Assembly (NCBI GenBank): GCA_963695085.1
Contig: CAVOFV010000003.1
Coordinates: 1-64,000 of the forward strand
Length of the DNA stretch: 64,000 bases
Reading direction: 5' to 3'
From: SG8-30 sp963695085
Lineage (GTDB): Bacteria > Pseudomonadota > Gammaproteobacteria > Steroidobacterales > Steroidobacteraceae
Made by a program: the position numbers and the translations under genes. Each line of letters opens with the position of its first letter. The stretch's first letter is position 1. A model generated the notes under the pieces. That model ran no database searches, was not told the origin of the DNA, and worked only from the letters and a program-made list of their open reading frames with translations. Of this stretch, positions 17,634 through 27,057 are shown one piece after another.

Positions 17634-18602
17634 GTGTCGCCGCGCAGCTTCTTTCGCACGCTCGCCCGCCGCTGGATCAGGCGCCGCCAGGGGCCGGACC
17701 GCGGCACCGTGACCCTGCACAAGGGGCGCATCTACATCCTGCCGACCCGCCTCGGCCTCGCGTTCGCGGTCATGGTCGTGGCGATGCTGCTGGGTTCGCT
17801 CAACTACGCGAACAACCTCGGCATGGCGTTTACCTTCCTGCTCGCCGCACTGGGGCTGGTGACGATGCACGCCTGCCACCGCAACCTCGCCGGGCTGCGC
17901 GTCGGCAGCGCCGGCACCGAGCCGTCCTTCGCGGGTCAGGATGCCGGCTTCCGCCTCGGGCTGACCAATCCCAGCGCGGTCGCGCGCTTCGACATCGAGG
18001 CCAGTCACGACGCCGGCGCACCGCAGTCGGTGACCGTCCCGCCGCGCGACGACGCACGGCTGCGGCTCAAGGTACCGACCCGCCGGCGCGGCCGGATCGC
18101 CCTGGATCGCTGTGAGCTGGCGACCCGCTACCCGTTCGGCCTGTTTCGAGCGTGGGCGGTGTTGCATGCGCCGGCCGATTGCCTCGTCTATCCGGCGCCC
18201 GCAGCGGCCGCCCCGCCGCCGCCGCCGGCACCGGGCGCGGCGGGCGGCGGCGACCGCCGCGGCGAGGACGATTTCGCGGGCCTCAAGGATTACCACGCCG
18301 GCGACCCGCCCAGGCGCATCGCCTGGAAGGCCTACGCGCGCGGCGGCGGACTGCTGGTCAAGGAATTCTCGGGGGCGGCTGCGCCCGAGTTCGTCTTCGA
18401 CCTCGACAGCGCGCCCGGCGCCGGCCTGGAAGCGCGGCTCAGCGTGCTGACCCGCTGGATCGTGGACGCGCATGGCGCCGGCCACGCCTTCGGCCTGCGC
18501 CTGCCCGGCACGGAGTTCGATGCGCAGCCCGGCGATGCGCAGCGCGATCGCTGCCTGGCCGCACTCGCCGAGTTCAGCCTGCCGGAGACACCGGATGACT
18601 GA
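17634..18602 (+). CDS. DUF58 domain-containing membrane protein
   Basis: A 322-residue protein. Start: GTG 17634 (VSPRSFFRTLARRW), 14 bp after moxR; the frame is open upstream but runs inside moxR. Two membrane helices (about 35-75, including LGLAFAVMVVAMLLGSLNYA) are followed by a cytoplasmic region containing the DUF58 signature EDDFAGLKDYHAGDPPRRIA and WKAYARGGGLLVKEF, usually treated as a vWA-like fold. A Pro/Ala stretch (AAAAPPPPPAPG) lies just before it. DUF58 proteins are encoded with MoxR and transglutaminase partners and are presumed substrates or adaptors of the ATPase. It overlaps the next gene by 8 bp. Confidence 0.9.
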   Translation: MSPRSFFRTLARRWIRRRQGPDRGTVTLHKGRIYILPTRLGLAFAVMVVAMLLGSLNYANNLGMAFTFLLAALGLVTMHACHRNLAGLRVGSAGTEPSFAGQDAGFRLGLTNPSAVARFDIEASHDAGAPQSVTVPPRDDARLRLKVPTRRRGRIALDRCELATRYPFGLFRAWAVLHAPADCLVYPAPAAAAPPPPPAPGAAGGGDRRGEDDFAGLKDYHAGDPPRRIAWKAYARGGGLLVKEFSGAAAPEFVFDLDSAPGAGLEARLSVLTRWIVDAHGAGHAFGLRLPGTEFDAQPGDAQRDRCLAALAEFSLPETPDD

Positions 18603-20547
18603 CCCGGTCGGCAGCCAGCGCCGGCTGGGTTGGACCGTCGCGGGCCTGCTCGCGGCGATGGCCCCGCACGCGCTGCACCTGCAGGGCTGGGTCACCGCCC
18701 TGGCGTTGTCCGTGTGCGCGTGGCGCATGCTCGCGGAGCGGCGCGGCTGGCGCTTGCCCGGCCGGCTGCTGCGCTCGCTCATCGCGCTCGCCGCAACGGC
18801 CATGATCCTGCTCGGCTACCGCGGCGTGACCGGGCTCGACGCGGGCACCGCCCTGCTGACCCTGATGGCCGCGCTGAAGCTGCTCGAGACGCGCACCCCG
18901 CGCGACCACGTCGTGCTGGTCTTCATCGGCTGGTTCCTGTGCCTGGCCACTTTCCTGTACGCACAGGACCTGGTCACCGCCGCCATGGTCGTGCCGGCGG
19001 CATGGCTGCTCGCCGCCTCGCTGCTCAACGTGTCCAGGACCGCCAGCGACGGGCCACCGCTGCGGCCGTTCCGGACGACGGGTGCGATGCTGTTGAAGGC
19101 GGCGCCGCTGGCGCTCGTGCTGTTCCTGTTCTTCCCGCGCATTGCCGGCCACTTCTGGGGCGTGCCGTCCGCGGAGCGCTCCATCACCGGCCTCAGCGAG
19201 GAAATGTCGCCGGGAGACTTCTCCGAGCTGTCCATCAGCGACACCGTCGCCTTCCGGGTCCGGTTCGACGGACCCGTGCCGCCGCACCGCACGCGTTACT
19301 GGCGCGGTCCGGTGCTGACGGAATTCGACGGCTTCACCTGGTCGCGGCCACGGGCGCCGGCCTATTTCAAGCCGCCGGTCGAGTTCCTCGGCGAGCCCGT
19401 CTCCTACAGCGTGACGCTCGAGCCGACCGGGCAGCGCATGCTGTTCGCGCTCGACATGGTGGAATCCTGGCCCGAGCGCCTGGCGCGCCAGAGTGGCGAC
19501 TACCAGTTGCTGACCCGCCTGCCGATCAACGCCGTCATGCAGTACACGGCCCGCTCCTATCCCGAATACCGCGCGGGACCGCAACTGACGGCGGCCATGC
19601 GCCGGCCGCACCTGCGACTGCCCGAGGACCGCAATCCGCGCGCGCGCGCGCTCGCCGAATCGATGCGCCACAAGGCCGCGACCGATCTCGACTACGTGCG
19701 CGCCGTGCTGCAGATGTTTCGCGAGCAGGAATTCTTCTACACGCTGACGCCGCCGCGCCTCGAACGCGACTCGGTGGACGACTTCCTGTTCAACACCCGT
19801 CATGGCTTCTGCGGCCACTACGCGTCGTCGTTCACCATGCTGATGCGGGCCGCCGGTATCCCGGCGCGCGTGGTGGGTGGCTACCAGGGGGGCGACTGGA
19901 ACCCGGTCGGCGGCTACCTGATCGTGCGCCAGTCGCACGCCCATGCGTGGTCCGAGGTGTGGCTCGAGGACCGCGGCTGGATGCGCGTTGACCCGACCGC
20001 CGCGGTGGCCCCGGAACGGGTCGAGCGCGGCCTCGACGCGGCGCTGCCCGAGGGCGAGCCGGTGCCCGGTCGCCTGCTGCGCCGCTCCGGCTTCCTGTGG
20101 CAGGCGCGCTTCGTGTGGGACAACGTCAACGCGCACTGGAACGACTGGGTCGTCAAGTTCTCCGAGGAACGGCAGGCGCGCATGCTCGAGGGTCTCGGCT
20201 TCGGGGCGACGGACTGGAAGCACCTCGCGATGCTGCTGGGGGCCGGCCTGGCGGCCTCCTTCGTGCTGCTGTCGGCGTGGCTGGCCTGGGAATTCCGGCC
20301 GCCGCCGGCGGACGCGGCGACCCGCAGCTACCGCCGCTTCACGGCGCGGCTGGCGCGCCGCGGCATCGAGCGCCCGGTCCACGAAACCCCGCGCGACTTC
20401 CTGAGGCGCGTGCTGCGCTTCCGACCGGACCTCGGCCGGCAGGCCGCTGCGATCACCGAGCTGTACCTGCGCCTGCGCTATGCGCCAGCGCCCGACCCGA
20501 CCGACCTCGACCGGCTCAGGCTGCTGGTGCGACACTTCCGGCCGTGA
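18595..20547 (+). CDS. TgpA-like membrane transglutaminase (DUF3488/DUF4129)
   Basis: A 650-residue inner-membrane protein starting at ATG 18595. Five to six N-terminal helices (to about residue 190, DUF3488) are followed by a periplasmic transglutaminase-like domain with a Cys-His-Asp triad: Cys406 in RHGFCGHYAS, His450 in SHAHAWSEVW and Asp466 in MRVDPT. A further helix near 560 (LLGAGLAASFVLLSAWLAWE) precedes a cytoplasmic C-terminal DUF4129-like tail. The layout matches Pseudomonas TgpA, an essential periplasmic transglutaminase thought to act on the cell envelope. It is third in the moxR-DUF58-tgpA set; its stop overlaps the next start by GTGA. Confidence 0.9.
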   Translation: MTDPVGSQRRLGWTVAGLLAAMAPHALHLQGWVTALALSVCAWRMLAERRGWRLPGRLLRSLIALAATAMILLGYRGVTGLDAGTALLTLMAALKLLETRTPRDHVVLVFIGWFLCLATFLYAQDLVTAAMVVPAAWLLAASLLNVSRTASDGPPLRPFRTTGAMLLKAAPLALVLFLFFPRIAGHFWGVPSAERSITGLSEEMSPGDFSELSISDTVAFRVRFDGPVPPHRTRYWRGPVLTEFDGFTWSRPRAPAYFKPPVEFLGEPVSYSVTLEPTGQRMLFALDMVESWPERLARQSGDYQLLTRLPINAVMQYTARSYPEYRAGPQLTAAMRRPHLRLPEDRNPRARALAESMRHKAATDLDYVRAVLQMFREQEFFYTLTPPRLERDSVDDFLFNTRHGFCGHYASSFTMLMRAAGIPARVVGGYQGGDWNPVGGYLIVRQSHAHAWSEVWLEDRGWMRVDPTAAVAPERVERGLDAALPEGEPVPGRLLRRSGFLWQARFVWDNVNAHWNDWVVKFSEERQARMLEGLGFGATDWKHLAMLLGAGLAASFVLLSAWLAWEFRPPPADAATRSYRRFTARLARRGIERPVHETPRDFLRRVLRFRPDLGRQAAAITELYLRLRYAPAPDPTDLDRLRLLVRHFRP

Positions 20548-21368
20548 ACCGCGGTCCGCTCGTCGTCGCCGTCGTCGTGGCGCTGGTGATCGCCTGGATC
20601 GTCGGCACGCCCCTGCTCGCCCGCTGGCGGCGGACCCGGCATCGCGCGCAGTCGCTGGACGAGGCCGATCGCATGACGCTGCGCCGGCGGGTGCCGGTCT
20701 ACAACGTCGTCCCGGCGGATATCCGCGCGCGGCTCGACGGCCTGATCCGCGCCTTCCTCGAGGAGAAGCAGTTCACCGGCTGCCAGGGGCTCGAGGTCAC
20801 GCCGTACATGAAGCTGGTGATTGCCGCGCAGGCCTGCCTGCTGGTGGCCGGCCGCGACGAGCATGTCTACGATGACCTGCGCTCGATCCTCGTCTACCCC
20901 GCGCAGTTCGTCGTGCGGGAGCAGTGGCACGACGAGCACGGCGTCGTCACCGAGCAGGAGAGCGTGCTGTCCGGGCAGGCGTGGGACTCGAGCCGCATCA
21001 TCCTGTCCTGGGAGGACGTGCGTGCCGGCGGCCAGGGCGAGCAGGCCTACAACGTGGTCGTCCACGAGTTCGCGCACTATCTCGACCACGACGGCGGTGG
21101 GCTGTCCGGCGCGCCCGTACTGGACGACCGGGCCCGCCACCGGCGCTGGGCCCAGGTATTCGGGCGCGAGTTCCAGGCGCTGCGCCACGCGCTGGCGCGT
21201 GAGGAACCGACCTTTCTCGACCCGTATGCAGGGCACGATGAGGCCGAGTTCTTCGCCGTGACCAGTGAGGCGTTCTTCGAGACGCCGCGCGAACTGGCCG
21301 CCGCACATCCGGCCCTGTACGGCGAGTTGCGCGCCTTCTACCGGCTCGACCCGGCTGCCTGGTACTGA
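20544..21368 (+). CDS. M90 (MtfA-like) zinc metallopeptidase
   Basis: A 274-residue protein starting at GTG 20544, overlapping tgpA by GTGA. An N-terminal hydrophobic segment (LVVAVVVALVIAWIVG) should anchor it in the membrane, unlike soluble E. coli MtfA. The zinc motif HEFAH in VVVHEFAHYLDHDGG lies at about 174-178, and EAEFFAVTSEAFFE supplies the third ligand region as in MtfA/DUF980 proteins. E. coli MtfA regulates the glucose PTS through Mlc; whether this relative does so is unknown. Coupling to the MoxR/TgpA operon suggests an envelope role. Confidence 0.85.
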   Translation: MNRGPLVVAVVVALVIAWIVGTPLLARWRRTRHRAQSLDEADRMTLRRRVPVYNVVPADIRARLDGLIRAFLEEKQFTGCQGLEVTPYMKLVIAAQACLLVAGRDEHVYDDLRSILVYPAQFVVREQWHDEHGVVTEQESVLSGQAWDSSRIILSWEDVRAGGQGEQAYNVVVHEFAHYLDHDGGGLSGAPVLDDRARHRRWAQVFGREFQALRHALAREEPTFLDPYAGHDEAEFFAVTSEAFFETPRELAAAHPALYGELRAFYRLDPAAWY

Positions 21369-21423
21369 CGGCGGCGACCAGGCATGCGCTAGACTCGTGC
21401 CAGCGAAGTGGAGGGCCAGGATC

Positions 21424-21843
21424 ATGAACCAAGACCAACCCCGACCCGAATACGCCGGTTTCTGGATTCGCCTGGTGGCGGCGCTGATCGACCTGGTGCT
21501 GATCGCGGCGCTGCTCGGGCCGCTGACGATGGCGCTGACCGGCAAGGGGCCCACGCTGACCGAGGGTGGGCTCCTGAATTTCCTGGCGCCGGCGGTGGCC
21601 ATCATCGCCTTCTGGAACTGGAAGTCGGCCACGCCGGGCAAGATGCTGTTGCGCCTCGAGATCGTCGACGCCGGCACCCTGGGCAAGCCGGCCCTGTCGC
21701 AATGGCTGCTGCGCTACCTGGGCTACGTGCTGTCGGCGATCGTGCTGCTGATCGGCTTCATCTGGATCGGCTTCGACGATCGCAAGCAGGGCTGGCACGA
21801 CAAGATCGCGACCACCCTGGTGGTCCGGCGCCAGGCCGGCTGA
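21424..21843 (+). CDS. RDD family membrane protein
   Basis: A 139-residue RDD protein from ATG 21424 behind GGAGGG. The family marks are GFWIRLVAALIDLVLIAALL (Arg and Asp in helix 1), the AFWNWKSATPGKMLLRLEIV segment and the C-terminal GFDDRKQGWHDKIATTLVV, which holds the conserved Asp pair and WHD. About four membrane helices. It lies 55 bp after the M90 peptidase gene and may be the last gene of that operon. Shorter than the RDD protein at 8679 and clearly not a recent copy of it. Confidence 0.88.
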   Translation: MNQDQPRPEYAGFWIRLVAALIDLVLIAALLGPLTMALTGKGPTLTEGGLLNFLAPAVAIIAFWNWKSATPGKMLLRLEIVDAGTLGKPALSQWLLRYLGYVLSAIVLLIGFIWIGFDDRKQGWHDKIATTLVVRRQAG

Positions 21844-21867
21844 GCCGGAACGGCCGACGCGGACGCC

Positions 21868-22497
21868 TCAGGGCCGGGCCAAGGGCGGGTCGAAGAACTC
21901 CACGACGCCGGTCTCGAGCGAGTACTCGGCGCCGACCACCATGAGTCCCTCGTCGCGGATCAGGTCCTCGAGGATCTGCGAGCCGTGCCGCAGCTGGTTG
22001 GCGGAAGCGCGCACATTGGCGCGCACGCTGCGCCGCAGCAGCTTGTCCCCGGCCAGCTGATCGTCGTCCTCGAGCAGGCCCTCGATGGTCGGGCGGATGC
22101 GGTCCACGATCGAACGCAGATTGGGCGACTGCACGTCCGCCGGTCGCCGCAGCTCCTCGATGGTCGCGATGACGGCGCCGCAGCCGGTGTGCCCCAGCAC
22201 CACCACCAGCCGCGTCCCGAACTGCGCCGCCGCGAACTCGACGCTGCCGACCTGTGACGGCGCGACGATGTTGCCGGCGACGCGAATCACGAACAGGTCG
22301 CCCAGCCCCTGGTCGAAGACGATCTCGGCCGGCACGCGCGAGTCGGAGCAACCCAGGATGATCGCAAATGGCTCCTGCGACTGGGCGAGGTCGGCCCGCT
22401 TCACGAGGCTCATGCGCGCGTCCAGGCTCTGGATATTGGCCGCAAACCTGGCGTTGCCTTCCCGCAGCCTCTGCAGGGCGTCTCGTGCAGTCGTCAT
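21868..22497 (-). CDS. can: Beta-class carbonic anhydrase
   Basis: A 209-residue cytosolic zinc enzyme that interconverts CO2 and bicarbonate. I use the ATG at 22497 (MTTARDALQ) behind GAGGAA. Zinc ligands and catalytic dyad are intact: Cys50, Asp52 and Arg54 in ILGCSDSRVPAE, His103 and Cys106 in VLGHTGCGAV. The C terminus (VVGAEYSLETGVVEFFD) matches the family. It is convergent with the RDD gene, 24 bp apart, and lies downstream of an MFS permease gene on the same strand with 90 bp between. Confidence 0.93.
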   Translation of the reverse strand: MTTARDALQRLREGNARFAANIQSLDARMSLVKRADLAQSQEPFAIILGCSDSRVPAEIVFDQGLGDLFVIRVAGNIVAPSQVGSVEFAAAQFGTRLVVVLGHTGCGAVIATIEELRRPADVQSPNLRSIVDRIRPTIEGLLEDDDQLAGDKLLRRSVRANVRASANQLRHGSQILEDLIRDEGLMVVGAEYSLETGVVEFFDPPLARP

Positions 22498-22587
22498 CAG
22501 TCGTTCCTCGAGATTCCCCGGGGGCGGCCGGCGCTGGCCGGCCTGCGAGCCGTCATTGTGCCGCAGCAATGCGGCGGCCGCATGGCT

Positions 22588-23850
22588 TCAGCGCGCCGCC
22601 GCCGCGGCGTTGCCGGCCTTCCACAACACCGCGGCGCCGCCCACGAACAAGATGACGATCGACAGGATGCCGGCCCGCGGGCTGCCGGTTGCCAGGGCCG
22701 TCACCCCCACCAGCATCGGCCCGAGCACCGCGGCGAACTTGCCCATCATGTTGTAGAAGCCGAAGAACTCGCCCTGCTTGCCGGCGGGGACGAGCGCGCC
22801 AAAGTAGGAGCGCGACAGCGACTGGATGCCGCCCTGCACGAGGCCGATCAGGCAGGCCAGTGCGTAGAACTCGCCGACCGAATCCAGCCGGTACGCGCCC
22901 AGCGTGGCCACCACATAGACGGCGATGGCGACGAAGATGCCGTTGCGCGCGCCGATGCGCCCGCCCAGCCAGCCGAACGCCATGGCGGCCGGGAAGGCGA
23001 TGAACTGCGTGAGAAGCAGCGCGGCAATCAGGCTCTGCTGCGGGAAGCCCAGCGACAGGCCGTAGTCCACCGCCATCTTGATGACGGTGTTGACGCCGTC
23101 GATGTACAGCCAGTAGGCGAGCAGGAACCAGGCCAGCGGGCGGTACTTGCGGATCTCGCCGAGCGTCGTGCGCAGCTCGCGGAAACCAGCGCGGGCGGCG
23201 TCGACCAGTCCGGCCGGGCGCGCCGGCCGCGACTCGCTGACGAACAGCAGCGCCGGTACCGAGAACAGCAGCCACCAGGCGGCAACGGTCACGAACGACA
23301 GGCGCACGGCCTCGGCCGCATCGGCCAGCCCGAACCAGGCGGGCCGCAAGGTCATCGCGACATTGACGGTGAACAGCAGGCCACCGCCGAGGTAGCCCAG
23401 TGCATAGCCGTAGGCCGAGACCAGGTCCAGCTCGTCGTGCCGTGCCACGTCCAGCAGCAGCGAGTCGTAGAAGACGATGCCCCCGGCGAAGCCGAACGAG
23501 GCCAGTGCATACAGCACGACGGCCGCCTCCCATTCGCCCCGGCCCAGCCAGTAGAGCGCGCCGGTCATCGCCGCTCCCAGCACCGTGAACAGGGCCAGCG
23601 TGCGGACCCGTGCCCCGCCGCGGTCCGCGATGGCGCCGAGCAGCGGCGCCAGGAGCGCGATCGCGAAGCTGGCCACACCGTTGGCGAGTCCCAGCCGGAA
23701 GGTACTGACCGTCACCTCGGCGCCGGCGCTCCAGAACTGCTTGAAGAAGACCGGGAAGAAGCCCGCCATGACGGTCGTGGCGAACGCCGAGTTGGCCCAG
23801 TCGTACAGCGCCCAGGCGACGACGGGGCGGCGGGTCAGCGCGGGGTTCAA
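22588..23850 (-). CDS. MFS transporter, UMF1 (Atg22-like) family
   Basis: A 420-residue permease with 12 predicted helices. The family hallmark VAWALYDWANSAFATTVMAG sits at the N terminus. I start at TTG 23850 (NPALTRRPVV), preceded by GAGG at the right distance, because this places the hallmark where UMF1 proteins normally have it; an ATG at 23916 would add 22 residues. The intracellular loop carries the MFS motif A-like GAIADRGGARVR, and the second half has FGWLGGRIGARNG and SRSYFGALVPAGKQGEFFGF. Substrates of bacterial UMF1 proteins are not established. No partner gene indicates its cargo. Confidence 0.85.
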   Translation of the reverse strand: MNPALTRRPVVAWALYDWANSAFATTVMAGFFPVFFKQFWSAGAEVTVSTFRLGLANGVASFAIALLAPLLGAIADRGGARVRTLALFTVLGAAMTGALYWLGRGEWEAAVVLYALASFGFAGGIVFYDSLLLDVARHDELDLVSAYGYALGYLGGGLLFTVNVAMTLRPAWFGLADAAEAVRLSFVTVAAWWLLFSVPALLFVSESRPARPAGLVDAARAGFRELRTTLGEIRKYRPLAWFLLAYWLYIDGVNTVIKMAVDYGLSLGFPQQSLIAALLLTQFIAFPAAMAFGWLGGRIGARNGIFVAIAVYVVATLGAYRLDSVGEFYALACLIGLVQGGIQSLSRSYFGALVPAGKQGEFFGFYNMMGKFAAVLGPMLVGVTALATGSPRAGILSIVILFVGGAAVLWKAGNAAAAAR

Positions 23851-24226
23851 GGGGCGGGCCTCATGCCGCAGAGGATACAGCGGCCGTGGCACCGTCGTGT
23901 CGCCACGCGTAAACATGCGGGACCGGCAGCGCCTTGGGCGGGCGCACGGGATCCGGTCGGGTCCCCACGCTCGCTCGGAAGAAGAAGGCAAACTCGCCGC
24001 TTAGGGGACCGCGACCACCTCGCGCGCCCGCCCTGAAGCGTGGCAGCACCATCAAACATGCCAGGCGCGGGCGGGCCGGGGGCGGCGAGCGAATAAAGAT
24101 CGACTGAGCGAGTGACCCCGGGCCGGCCGCGACGACACGCGTCATGGATGCCCCCGACCCGACCGGATCCCGCGCGCCCGCTCCGCGCGATGCCATCGGC
24201 CGCAATCCGGACGGGCCCGCCCCCTC
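23851..24226. other. 376-bp intergenic region between the MFS gene and prfC
   Basis: The gap lies between two minus-strand genes. A 114-codon frame is open on the minus strand (24205-23861) but its product is rich in Arg, Pro and Ala with no recognisable segment or ribosome site, so I do not call it. No clear hairpin with a T run is visible after the prfC stop. The region could hold the MFS promoter and an unrecognised small RNA; I see no direct support. Confidence 0.5.
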
Positions 24227-25816
24227 CTACGCCGCGAGATGCTCGCGCGTCTCGGTGAAGCGCAGCCCCGGAAAACGCTCGATGGTCAGCTCGAGGTTGA
24301 TCCTCGACGGCGCCATGTAGACGAGGTCGCCGAAGTGGTCGAGTGCGAGGTGCTCGTAGGCGCGGCTGCGGAACTCCTCGAGCTTCCTGGCATCGTCGCC
24401 GGCCACCCAGCGCACGGTCGCGACACTCACGCTGTCAAACTCGCATTGCACCTTGTATTCATCCTGCAGCCGGAAGGCCACGACGTCGAACTGCAGCTGG
24501 CCGACCGCCCCCAGCACCAGCTCGTTGTTCTTGAGCGGCCTGAACAACTGCGTGGCGCCCTCCTCGCACAGCTGGTCGAGTCCCTTGCCCAGCGCCTTCA
24601 TGCGCAGCGGATCCTTGAGCACGGCGCGCCGGAAGATCTCCGGCGCGAAATTCGGGATGCCCGTGAACACCAGCGCCTCGCCCTCGGTGAACGTGTCGCC
24701 GATGTTGATGGTGCCGTGGTTATGCAAGCCGATGATGTCGCCGGCAAACGCCTCGTCGGCCTGCGACCGGTCGGCTGCCATGAATGTCAGCGCGTCGGCG
24801 ACCCGCACCTCCTTGCCCAGCCGCACGTGCTTCAGGCGCATGCCGCGCTGGTAGCGTCCGCTGCAGATGCGCAGGAACGCAATGCGGTCACGATGGCCAG
24901 GGTCCATGTTGGCCTGGATCTTGAACACGAATCCCGAGAGCGCGGGCTCGGCGGCGGCCACCTCGCGGGTCGTGGTGGGCCGTGGCCGCGGTGGCGGCGC
25001 GTGTTTGACGAATTGCGATAGCAGTTCCTCGACGCCGAAGTTGTTGATGGCAGAGCCGAAGAACACCGGCGTCTGGCGCGCCTCGAGATAGGCCTGCCGG
25101 TCGAAGCCCGGCGCCGCACCGCGCAGCAGTTCGACCTCGCTGCGGACTGCCGCGGCGTCCGCGCCGAGGAACTCGCCCGCCGCGGCGGAGTCGATCCCGT
25201 CGATGATCCGGTTGCGCCCGACGCGCCCGCCTCGTGCGGCGTCGTAGGCGTAGATCCGGTCCTCGCCAATGTGGTAAATGCCCTTGAGCGCGCGTCCCAT
25301 GCCGATCGGCCAGGTCACGGGCGCGCAGCTGATGCCGAGCACGCGCTCGATCTCGTCGAGCAGTTCGACCGGCTCGCGGCCCTCGCGGTCCAGCTTGTTG
25401 ACGAAGGTCATGATCGGCGTGTCGCGCAGCCGGCACACCTCCATCAGCTTGACGGTGCGTTCCTCGACGCCCTTGGCGCAGTCGATGACCATCAGTGCCG
25501 AATCCACCGCCGTGAGGGTGCGGTAAGTGTCCTCGGAGAAATCCTCGTGTCCGGGCGTGTCGAGCAGGTTGACGATGCAGTCACGGTACGGGAACTGCAT
25601 GACCGACGACGTCACGGAGATGCCGCGCTGCTGCTCGAGGCGCATCCAGTCCGAAGTGGCGTGGCGCGCCGCCTTGCGGCCCTTGACGGCGCCGGCCATC
25701 TGAATGGCGCCGCCGAACAGCAGCAGCTTTTCGGTCAAGGTGGTCTTGCCCGCGTCCGGGTGCGAGATGATGGCGAAGGTGCGGCGGCGTGCGATGTGTT
25801 GCGCGAGCGGGTTCAT
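24227..25816 (-). CDS. prfC: Peptide chain release factor 3
   Basis: A 529-residue translational GTPase that frees RF1/RF2 from the ribosome after termination. Start ATG 25816 (MNPLAQHIARRRT). The G domain is complete: G1 SHPDAGKTTLTEK, G2 around QQRGISVTSS, G3 LLDTPGHEDFSEDTYR, G4 TFVNKLDREG. Domains 2 and 3 follow to the C terminus, matching the 529 residues of E. coli RF3. It is 81 bp downstream of rimI on the same strand, a common gammaproteobacterial association. Confidence 0.96.
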   Translation of the reverse strand: MNPLAQHIARRRTFAIISHPDAGKTTLTEKLLLFGGAIQMAGAVKGRKAARHATSDWMRLEQQRGISVTSSVMQFPYRDCIVNLLDTPGHEDFSEDTYRTLTAVDSALMVIDCAKGVEERTVKLMEVCRLRDTPIMTFVNKLDREGREPVELLDEIERVLGISCAPVTWPIGMGRALKGIYHIGEDRIYAYDAARGGRVGRNRIIDGIDSAAAGEFLGADAAAVRSEVELLRGAAPGFDRQAYLEARQTPVFFGSAINNFGVEELLSQFVKHAPPPRPRPTTTREVAAAEPALSGFVFKIQANMDPGHRDRIAFLRICSGRYQRGMRLKHVRLGKEVRVADALTFMAADRSQADEAFAGDIIGLHNHGTINIGDTFTEGEALVFTGIPNFAPEIFRRAVLKDPLRMKALGKGLDQLCEEGATQLFRPLKNNELVLGAVGQLQFDVVAFRLQDEYKVQCEFDSVSVATVRWVAGDDARKLEEFRSRAYEHLALDHFGDLVYMAPSRINLELTIERFPGLRFTETREHLAA

Positions 25817-25897
25817 TGCGTCAGGTACCGGGCTGGACGTGGAAGCGCCGGCGGCCATGGGCTGGCCCGGCAGGGGGCGGATTCTAACCGAATCGGC

Positions 25898-26389
25898 TCA
25901 GCCGGCCGGCAGCCCGTCGAGCGCGAGCCGGTACACCACCGCATCCTCGCGCCCCGCATAGGCCTGGTAATAGCCGCTCCGCAGGCCGATGCGCTCGAAG
26001 CCCGCCGCCGTATACAGCGCAATCGCCGCATGGTTGGACGGCCGCACCTCGAGAAAGGCATGCAGCATGCCGGCGCGCCGGGCGCTGCCCAGCAGCATGA
26101 ACAGCAGCCGTCTGCCGGTGCCGCGCCGTCGCAGCGCCGGCGCCAGGCACAGGTTCAGTATGTGGCACTCGCCCGCGCCCGCAGACATGATCCCATAGCC
26201 CGCGACCGCGCCGTCCACCTCCACCGCCCAGCATTCGTAGCCGACGCGCAGGCAGTCGCGAAATACCTGCTCGGTCCACGGGAACTCGTAGGCCTGCTGC
26301 TCGAGCGCCACGACGGCCGGCAGGTCCCCGCTGCCCATGCGCCGGAAGCGGGGCGCAAGCCCGCCTGCCTGGTCAGCCGCGATCGCCAT
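25898..26389 (-). CDS. rimI: Ribosomal protein S18-alanine N-acetyltransferase
   Basis: A 163-residue GNAT acetyltransferase. The acetyl-CoA loop appears as APALRRRGTGRRLL (Q/R-x-x-G-x-G/A), preceded by CHILNLCLAP and followed by AFLEVRPSNHAAIALYTAAG with the FER-x-G-x-R-x-x-Y signature GFERIGLRSGYY. This matches RimI, which acetylates the N terminus of S18. The start overlaps the end of the upstream uracil-DNA glycosylase gene by 17 bp, so the two are coupled; RimI beside a family 4 UDG and prfC is a recurring neighbourhood. Confidence 0.88.
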   Translation of the reverse strand: MAIAADQAGGLAPRFRRMGSGDLPAVVALEQQAYEFPWTEQVFRDCLRVGYECWAVEVDGAVAGYGIMSAGAGECHILNLCLAPALRRRGTGRRLLFMLLGSARRAGMLHAFLEVRPSNHAAIALYTAAGFERIGLRSGYYQAYAGREDAVVYRLALDGLPAG

Positions 26390-27050
26390 CGCGAAGCAGC
26401 CTCGCCACCGACTTGAGGTCCTCCCAGGCCTTGCGCTTCTCGCCCGGCGACCGCAGCAGGTAGGCCGGGTGATAGGTCACGATCACCGGCACGCCGCTGT
26501 CATGCCGGTGCACGGTGCCGCGCAGCTTGCCGAGGGGCGATGCGGTCGCGAGCAGGTTCTGCGCCGCGATGCGACCGACGCACAGGATGGCCTGCGGTGC
26601 CACCAGCTCGATCTGCCGCCGCAGGTACGGCAGGCACTCGGCCGTCTCGGCCGGCTGCGGATCGCGGTTGTTGGGCGGCCGGCACTTGAGGATGTTCGCG
26701 ATGAACACCTCACCGCGGTCGAAGCCCGCCGCCCTCAGCATGGAGTTCAGCAATTGTCCCGCACGCCCGACGAACGGCTCGCCTTGCCTGTCTTCCTCGA
26801 ACCCCGGCGCCTCGCCGATCACCATCAGCCGTGCGCCACGGTCGCCGGTGCCGAAGACGGTCTGCGTCCGCGTCGCGCTCAGCCCACAGCGCGTGCAGGC
26901 CGTGACGGCCGCGCACAGCGCATCCCAGTCGGGCGTGCCGGATTCGGCGTGCCGCGGCGCGGTGCCCGTGCCCACCGACGCCGTACGGCGGTCGCGGTAG
27001 ACCGTGACCCCCAGCGCATCCAGGTACTCGAGCCGCAGCGAACCCGTCAC
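26373..27050 (-). CDS. Family 4 uracil-DNA glycosylase with 4Fe-4S cluster
   Basis: A 225-residue DNA repair enzyme that removes uracil from DNA. I set GTG 27050 (VTGSLRLEYLDALGV), 7 bp after pssA, preceded by AGGA. Four cysteines for the iron-sulfur cluster are visible: two in CTRCGLSATR, one in LKCRPPNN and one in AECLPYL. Motif A is GEAPGFEEDRQGEPFVGRAG and motif B lies in VIVTYHPAYLLRSP. The N-terminal 45 residues (LEYLDALGV, YRDR) are the extension common in proteobacterial members. It is the middle gene of pssA-UDG-rimI. Confidence 0.92.
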   Translation of the reverse strand: MTGSLRLEYLDALGVTVYRDRRTASVGTGTAPRHAESGTPDWDALCAAVTACTRCGLSATRTQTVFGTGDRGARLMVIGEAPGFEEDRQGEPFVGRAGQLLNSMLRAAGFDRGEVFIANILKCRPPNNRDPQPAETAECLPYLRRQIELVAPQAILCVGRIAAQNLLATASPLGKLRGTVHRHDSGVPVIVTYHPAYLLRSPGEKRKAWEDLKSVARLLRDGDRG

Positions 27051-27057
27051 GACGGCA

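Noticed and set aside
23861..24205. 114-codon minus-strand frame in the MFS-prfC gap
   Set aside because: No ribosome site, Arg/Pro/Ala-rich product with no recognisable segment.
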